In this document: positions 11,057 to 20,000 of the stretch, one piece after another
Layout: every line of letters starts with the position of its first letter
Numbering within the stretch: position 1 is the stretch's first letter
DNA from: Alisma plantago-aquatica
Taxonomy: Eukaryota > Streptophyta > Magnoliopsida > Alismatales > Alismataceae
Assembly: GCA_963693085.1 (NCBI GenBank)
Contig: OY856409.1
Location: 294,104,058-294,168,057 of the forward strand
DNA length: 64,000 nt
Direction of reading: 5' to 3'
The notes under the pieces: model-generated
What the model saw: the letters and a program-made list of their open reading frames with translations, nothing else
What the model was told of the DNA's origin: nothing
Database searches by the model: none
Made by a program: the position numbers and the translations under genes

Positions 11057-14000
11057 TCTTGACATTGAATTCAGTGAGCTAAATTATCATGGAATCTGTA
11101 CGGTTATTTTAAACTCTGTATTCTTCCATATGTGAACCCAACTGTGTTCCAAAAATCAGTCTATGTGGCTGCATATGTGGTTTCTCCATGTCTCAGTGCA
11201 GCATATGCCGACCTCCCATATCAGCCCCATCTGCAGTTCCATTAGCTCCAGAGATGCGTTAAAACTCACCTGCTTTTTTTAACAAGTCTGAGTCACCTTC
11301 CTGGCAACTCATCCCTGCAACTAAATTTGCCTACATGTTTAAGCAGGCTCGTTTCCATTTATTCTATATGTTCATCTGTTACCGTCCAAGATCGCCTAAT
11401 GTCACGACTGACTCTAGAGTCACAAGAGCTAATAAGCTTAAGCTGCTTGGGACTATGATTTTGCCTCTACCTTAGTACCATTCACAGTAAACTCAACGTC
11501 AAGGTTGTTTGAACCGAACTAGTGAGTGAGTTGATGAACTTCCGGTTTTTGGTTTCTTAATTCAAAAAAGGTTCTAAAGTGTACGAGGAGTCATTGGGTG
11601 TTTTTCTTTCAATGAGGCTAGGCGTAAGCCTTAAAATATGTATGGGGTGTTCATAAATAAAAAATATATACATATATGCACACATGGAATACAACATCGT
11701 CGAAGTTTGGCGAAGTTTCGCCGAAGTTTCAAAATTCGACCATAGGCGAAGTCGAATACCATATACTTCGACCTCGTCCAAACTTCGGGGCGAAGTTTCA
11801 TGGATGTCGGCGAAGTTGACTTTTTTGTGTGTATTTTCGTCTCAACTTCTCCGAAATTGTCGAAGTTTCCTCAAAGTTGGCTAAGTTGGGGCGAAGTTAA
11901 GACCACCCAGAACCATAATCCCAACTAGTGCCCCAATGGCCATATAAGGCATAAATATCACTCCAACCCTCTTCATAACTTCTAATATCAACTCCTATGT
12001 TTTTTGTTGCCACTCATTCCTAGAGAGGGTGTTGTAACTACTATTTGATTGTATATTGTATATAATACATATGGTGAACTGTATCTATATGTGTATTGCA
12101 CAATTGACCATTTCAAACAACACATTGTATTATTAACCTACATAGGGCTAGAGAGTCATAAATCGTGTTCTTTTTTTAAATTCACATATATAAGATAGAG
12201 GTATAACATAATTAGAAGTTTTCCATCAAAGTTTTCTAAAAATTCACATCATTTCTTCAAAAAATGGCATCGAAGTTTGTCGAAGTTTGCGTCTAAACTT
12301 CCTCGAAACTTCCTCGAAATTTCCACAAACTTCCACTTCCACACCTGGCGAAGTCGACACGAAGTCGAAGTCCCGCACCATGTATGCACATATTAAATTT
12401 ATGTATAAATGTTATATATGTGTGTATCAACATGTATGTATCCACAAATGTGTATAAAATTAAATGAGTATAAGAAAAAATAAAACTAAATAGAAAGATT
12501 TTACCTAAGTTAACAAGGAGAAATAAGTATTAAGAGCAATGTTAATAACAGGAATTACCAAAATAAGAAAATAAAACTGTAGCAAAAAAATGAGATATCA
12601 ATGTAAAATAATGAGATATCAATAGAAGTGTATGTAATTGACCCAAAAGCAAAATACTTGATGGTTAATATAAGACATTATCATCCAAAATTGAGGCTTG
12701 TGCCTCAGCTAAGCCTCAGAAGCCTCAATGCCCTGAGGCAAACATCATATATTTTGAGGTGTAAGCCTCAGTCTTGGACATCAAGGCATAAGCCTTGAGG
12801 CACAAATATGATAGCCTTGGCTCAAGGCATAAGCCTCAAGGTTGGTTTTTTAAACAATGAATTCAACCAATAGTTGACCGGTTTAACAGGAGACGTCATA
12901 AATTACTTTGTAAAAGCTTATAACAGATGAAAAACTAAGGAATGGTAAAACTATCAAGGAGGATATCAGAAAATAGCATAGAAACGACAGTAAATCAATT
13001 ACGCACTACATTTCCTATGCTAAATTATTGTGGAAGAGAAAAGGGGGATGAGTACATGGAAGGAGCAAGTAGAAGTAACATAAAGTAGGTCCGGGGAAAG
13101 GTATACACATGGCCAAGAACCAGGGTTGATTGAAGAAAATCTAGACTGTTCAACCCGTCAGTTGACCAGTTTTGGCTGGTTTGAGGTCATTTCTGGGTTT
13201 ATGAGAGAACCGAACTGTCTCAGCCACATGTTCCTGATTCGATAGGTTCAACCAGTCGGTTTGTTTAAATTCTGAAAACCCCCCTCAACAATTAAGTATA
13301 CTTTGCTATGATTTCACTAGGAAAAAATATGATACACTTCATTGTGTAGGTTCTAATATTTAAACATTAGGAGAGGGTAATATAGCGCAACTAATCATCA
13401 GAGAGTGAAAGAGATTGCAGAGTGATTTTCTATTTGGTAAAAGATTCAGGTTTAGATCCACGCTAAGATATATATACCATAATTCAGACAAAACCATGGA
13501 ACAAAATTTGACTAAAATGTCAAATTTTTGGTTGAAATTGCTTTTTTTCAATCGGATATCAAAAATGTGAAATCAAACATTGAAAGTACAAAAGCAGGGA
13601 ATGGGACATAATTTCGCGAAATTTCATCTCTAGGTGCGAAATTTCACAAACATGGGCAAATTTCACTGCAAAAGGCCCAATTTGGGCCATAATTTTGAGA
13701 AATGGTACAGAAACACAACTTGCATTTTGAGAGACCTGTTCCTAGGGCTGTTACTACTGCATCTTGGGCATTTTAGCAAGTTCTTTGAATCCTTTTCTTC
13801 CATAGGCTATTTTTCTTGATTCTAAGGTATGATTCCCATGTCTTTAGCCCATAAACACCTTCTATTCCTACATTCTGCTATAGAGATCTATAGAAATACT
13901 TTGAACATAACAAAGTTGTAACTTATAAGTGCTAGATCTTTTGAAAATCACGTGATCTACGAAGAAAACTGTCATATCTATATAATAATGGTATAAAGTA

Positions 14001-17000
14001 TGTAACCTACAATAAACTTAAAATTATTACACATATATTTCGTATTTATAAAAAAAATGGCTTAAAAGCTATTTTGGAAATACATTTTCTTAGTTCTATG
14101 CATAAATGCCCCATGTAACCTAATTAAATGCTAACACTAGACTTATCCAAGTTGTAATTTGTAAGTTTCTGACTTGCGTTGCGTGTTTTAACTTCTAAGT
14201 TGTAACTTGCGTGTTTGTAAGTTAGTAACAGTCTGTTTTAACTTCTAAGTTGTAACTTGCGGGCTCGTAAGTTAGTAACAGTCTAACAGAATAGACGGTT
14301 TTGTTTATTTGTTCACTCACTCATCAAGACATGGATCCCACCTAGACCTTTTAGTGTATAAGTTTATTATATAATCTAATGTTTTATGTCTAATCATCGT
14401 GTTTGCAAAATTTCATAACTTAATTCCTTCATTTTACCATAAAAATTGTAGAAATAGTTCATCTTCCTTAACTTACAAATGTGAGAGACCCCCATACATA
14501 TCCAAAGTGAAAAATTATTGCATATTTGAGTAGATCTTGGAGTTTAGATTGTCCTAGTAAATTTTCATGATTTAATTTGCTCATTTTAGTGTTGAAATTG
14601 TCATGACCGTAAATATTAAAATATCTGTTGAAGTTTGCATGAATTTCTATTTTGGGGCGATCAGATATGGCGCCGAAATCAGACATTTAATTCTATGGAT
14701 TGAATGTTATGTTCAAGCCATGAAGCAGGTAAGAGAGCGACTCTGGATGATTTGGAGACTAGGAGATGAAACCTGAGCCCTCTCAGTCTCCAAAGATTTA
14801 TGGGTTGGGTGGCAACTCCCACCTTCTCCCCCCCCCTTTTGTGCCTTCTACAACCCCTTGCCCCTCTTCTCATCGAGGCTGATAAAAGACAAGTGGCCCC
14901 CACCTTACTCCCTTGTTCTTGGACCGCCCATCTACTTCTTCCCTTCTCCAGTGCATGCTCCCTTTCACTCACCCCTCATTCTCCCATACTTCATTCTTTG
15001 TGCCCTCTTACCCTCCTCTCGGCCAACATCTATACCGCTATCGTCTCTGTCGTTCAGTCTATAATTTAACTTCTACCCCTTATAACTTCCGACGCTTATT
15101 TAGAGAAACAACGAGACATGTCCAACTCTATAAGGTGGGGTGCCCAGAGACTTCCATCTAGGAGACGTCCATGTAATCTCTCCCCAAACCGGGTATGTAG
15201 ACCAAGCCCAACATTTAGAAGATATGATTGAGATTGCCACTACCTTGGTACTACCTTACATGTTGCCATATTATAAGTAAAATAATGACAATAGTATGCT
15301 TAGTCAAATCTTATTATATCCATTTATTATGTTCTATATATTTTGATGCTATGGTACATGATTGAAGAATAGATAATGTTGAATGTATTGGCATACACAT
15401 TACTTCCCTTAATCTGATAAATACAAAATGATGGTATTCACGTTGTTGATTGATTGACTCGACTTAATACTCTATGAATTATTCCTTGATAATTCTCTAG
15501 AATTATTTGTTTTAGTTATACTTCAAGCATGATTGGTACACTTGCTAGACTTGTTACAAGTCTCTATTTGTTCATTCCTCATGATGATGGCTGATTGTGC
15601 ATATTGCTAATCTATAATGAATTGATGGTAAAAGTCACAAATAAAAACCAGAATAATCAGATGAACTCTTAATTGTTAATTAAGGTCAACATTTGACACC
15701 CCGAATGGTATGATGATGTCTATGGTTACCTAAGGCTTGCCTTTACCGCATGATTTTTCATCCCGAGTTTAGGGATATTGATTCATGCTTCGTTAGGGGG
15801 AAGTTGTGTGTCAAGATGTCCACGAACTTGGTCGAGGTTTATTGATTCACAAGAAAGTGTGGGGACCCCATCAAAAAGTTGTAAAATTGAATGGCTTATT
15901 GTAAAATTTTGGGTATAGGTGGTATGGTTGGCCTGTCTGAACTGAAGGACCGCATGTGCCATCGGTCGAGGATATTTAAGTTTAAAAATAATGGTTTACT
16001 AATTGATTCAAAATGCATGCTTGGTCCATCAACGTTATTTAGGTAGTCAGTACAAATTTAATTTTTCTCAAACATTGACGAATAAATTTTGATTCCAATA
16101 TGAATAAAGCATCTTATAATTATATAGGTAGTCATAATTTTTCCCCTTTGGCTACAAAGGCTAACGGGAATGCTTTCTCCTAAGAATTGGATCCCATATG
16201 TACCAATGCATGAGTAGTTTGAGCCATCTGGCAAGGGTGGATGTACATGAGAGGGGATGTGAGGAGATTAATTGTCTACCAATGACTTTTCTTCTCTAGT
16301 TGTTTTATGCTCCTATCGGCGCGTTGAGATTTAGTATGACCAAGTCAATGTTTAGACTTGTACATATGTTTAGAGAGAGAAAATGGGATATTTATCTCAT
16401 AACTGCCTTTTTAATCATTTATTTGCGCTATGATCATTCTTTCTTTCATTTCCTTTACTTCCATGTTTCCGTTTCGGTTCTGTGGTATTACACCTAAGAA
16501 GCCAATTATGTTAGCTATGTGAGCTACATGGTAAAGCCCAAAGTTTTTGCATCCAGTATATGTGATAAGTTGCTTATTGCAAGCTCTGTGACAATTTTGT
16601 TTAACAAATCATACATGATACGTAAACAAGTAGTCAATTCAAGAAGACTGTTTTGTGGTAGGGCATGGAGGCCGATGTACCGTAGATGGGCGAGGAGGAA
16701 GCCTTCGCCTATCTATAGTGATAGGTTGCTCCCGCTCAAAGGCGGGTCCCAAGCAGGGGAATGGTGCTCGCAGAGCAAAGGGCCAATTGGGCAAAAAGGA
16801 TCAATACCTTTCTCAGGTTGTCCTTGTCTATTAATAGAAGGAATGGTGTCAGCTGTGCCTGTTACACCGTACATGCCCGACTCTAGGTGGCTGCAACAGA
16901 AAGGGATAGTAGCAGACCTGACAGCTAGCTAGTGGCCATTGGCCTTACATTAGAAGGAAAACGAAGGTCTTACATTGGAATGGAAAAGATACTATGGCTA

Positions 17001-20000
17001 TGCCCTCTCGTGTATGGCACGTGAGGAAGAGGCCTATCAAATACCCCCCTCCGAAGATCCGACCACTTCCATGGGGTCGGCCCAGGTTGGAAATCGAGAG
17101 CAGAGGTCCGCGTAAGGCATTCATTGAGCTTCCTTCAGTGGTGCATCCACCCATGAAACGAGCACCTCTGCTATCGTGTGGTTGCCGTGCTTGGTCATGC
17201 GGCGTTCCAAGATTTTGTCTGGGAAGCGGATAGCAGCTTCGGATGGTGGCCATAGGCGGGGTAGAGTTGTCGTTGTTGCTGCTGTTGGTGGGAGACCATG
17301 GTGCTGCTTCAGCTGCGAGATGTGAAAAACTGGGTGGATCAGGGACGAAGCTGGGATCTTGTAAGCTACTTTTCCAATCTTTTCCAAGACCGGAAATGGC
17401 CCATAGTATTTTACCGCGAGCTTTTGGTGGGCGCGGAAGGAAACTAAGTTTTATCTATATGGTTGAAGCTAGAGGTATACCAGATCGCCAATGTTGAATT
17501 CTTGAGCTCGACGATGCTTTTTTGCTTGTTGTTGCATCCTATTCTGGGCACGGTGGAGGTGATGCTTGAGTTGTCGCAGAGCTTGGTCCCTTGTTGTGAG
17601 TACTTCATCGACTACTGGTAGCTTCGTCGTGCCTTTGATGTACTGTACCAGAGATGGTAGGGGTCTGCCGTAGACGATTTGAAAGGGGGTTGTATTGGTT
17701 GTCGAATGCCATGAGGTGTTGTACCAAAATTCAGCCCATGGTAGAGCTAGAGGCCAATTCTTGGGTGATGTGGAGCAGTAGCAACGAAGATAGGTTTCAA
17801 GGTAGCGGTTGACGACCTCGGTTTGGCCATCGGATTGGGGGTGATATGTCGTACTGAAGCACAACTTAGTCCCCAACTTGGAGAAGATCTCTTTCCAGAA
17901 GGCGGACTGGAAGATTTTATCACGATCACAGACAATGGATTTAGGCAAGCCGTGGAGCTTGAAAATTTGTTGGAAGAATGTTGTGGCTACTGACTTTGCT
18001 GTGAATGGATGCTTCAGTGGGATGAAATGGGTGTACTAGCTGAGCCTATCCACTACCACCAGAAATCGTGGATACATGGCGAACTGGTGGTAAGCCTTCG
18101 ATGAAGTCCATGGAGATGTCCTCCCGTATCTGGTCTGGGATCGGTACTGGTTGTAGTAAGCCCGTCGGTGATGTAGTAAGGTACTTTTATTGCTGGCATG
18201 TGTGGCATTCACGCACAAAAGTTTTTACATCCCCAGTGATTCCCTGTCAGTGGAAGTCGTGCTTGATGCGATGAATGGTTTTCTTAAATCCAGAGTGGTT
18301 TGCTTGAAGTGTTGTGTGGCCGTCATGTGTGGTTTTAAGCTCGAGTTATTGCTGATGATGATCCTCCCCTTATAGAATAAAAGCCCTTGATGCGTTGTGT
18401 ATTTTGATACATTCAGCAATCTGTGATCAAATTTGTGTTTGAGGTCTTGCAAATCCGCCATGGTTATTCCTGTCGTAGCTGATCGACCCAATCCGGCTTA
18501 ATGGAGGTGATGTGGATGTCTCCAGCACCGAGGGCAGCCTGGACAGTGCATCCGCCGCATTGTTAGAGCGCCCTGGTTTATACTCGATAGTGAAATCATA
18601 CCCCATCAATTTGGTTACCCATTTCTGCTGCAATGGTGTGTGAATTCGTTGTTCGAGGATGTGTTTAATACTCTGGTGATCAGTTCGGACTATGAAGGGA
18701 GCTCCCAGCAAGTATTGTCACCATTTGGCAATGGAGATCACCAGGGCTAGCAATTCTTTCTCATAGGTGGAAAGGCCATGTTGCCGTGGAGTTAATGCAT
18801 GGCTGAAGTAAGCGATGGGGTGTCCTTGTTGCATTAAGACACCCCTGAGACCTGTACCTGAGGCATCACACTCAACCACAAAGATTGTGTGAAGTCTGGC
18901 AGCCAAAGGAGGGGCGGTTGGCTTAGAGCTTGTTTGAGATTCTCCATTACTCGCTCCGCTTCCGCATTCCAGTAAAAAGCATCTTTGCGTAGAAGACGAT
19001 GAAGTGGTCCAGCACGGGAAGCATAGCCGCATATGAACTTGCGGTAGTAGTTTGCTAGGCCAAGGAAGTCGCGCAGGTCCTTAAGGTTGCGGGGTGTTGG
19101 CCATTGTTGAATTGCCTGCAGCTTGGCCAAATCAGCACGAACACCTTCACCTGAGATGATATGGCCCAAGTATGCTACTTTTGTGACTCTGAAAGCACAC
19201 TTGTTAAGCTTCACAAACAGTTGGTTGTCTCGTAGGAGACGGAATATGGTGGTTAGGTGCTCTAAATGATCCACAAACAATTTGCTATAGATCAAAATGT
19301 CGTCAAAAAACACCAAAACAAATTTGTGGAGAAAGGGGCGGAAGATCATTCATAAGCGCTTGGAATGTTGACGGCGCATTACACAAGCCGAAAGGCATTA
19401 CCCGGAATTTGTAGTGCCCTTCATGTGTTTGAAATGTTGTCTTCTTCGTGTCCGCCTCAGCTACTCGAATTTGGTGATATCCTGCTCAGAGATCCAATTT
19501 GTTGAAGACCTTGGCACCATGGAGTTCATTCAGAAGTTCGTCAATGACTGGGATAGGGAACTTGTCCTTAATGGTTTGCTTGTCGAGGGCCCTGTAATCG
19601 ATACATAGGCGCCAACTCGCATTTGCCTTCTTTACTAATAGTGTCGAAGATGAAAATGGGCTAACACTTCGTTGAATGTACCCTTGCTGCAATAGTTCAG
19701 CGATTTGTTTTTCAATCTCTGTCTTCTGGAAGTGGGGGTAATGATATAGCAGTGTAGCGATGGCCTTCGACTCATCTATCAAGGATATGCGGTGATCTTG
19801 TGGTCTTGGTGGTGGCAAGCTGGTGGGTTCAGAGAAAATTCTTTTGAATTGTTGAATGATGGCTTGGATTTCTGGTGAAGTGGTGGTGGTATTGGCTGGA
19901 GGTTCAGAGTAAATGAGGAACAATTGTCTTGCGTGTTGTAGAGATGACATCATATCTCCTTGCAAAGAAAGCTCCGGTGAGAACGTTTAATCCCCTACAG

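Noticed and set aside
11596..12859. Larger hAT element enclosing the 700-bp one
   Set aside because: Ends show some similarity (CATTG...GAGGCT...AAGCC) but the flanking 8-mers do not match.
16519..16932. 137-codon frame on the plus strand
   Set aside because: It crosses the boundary of the Reina LTR at 16656 and so cannot be an old gene; the LTR part also repeats at 21524.
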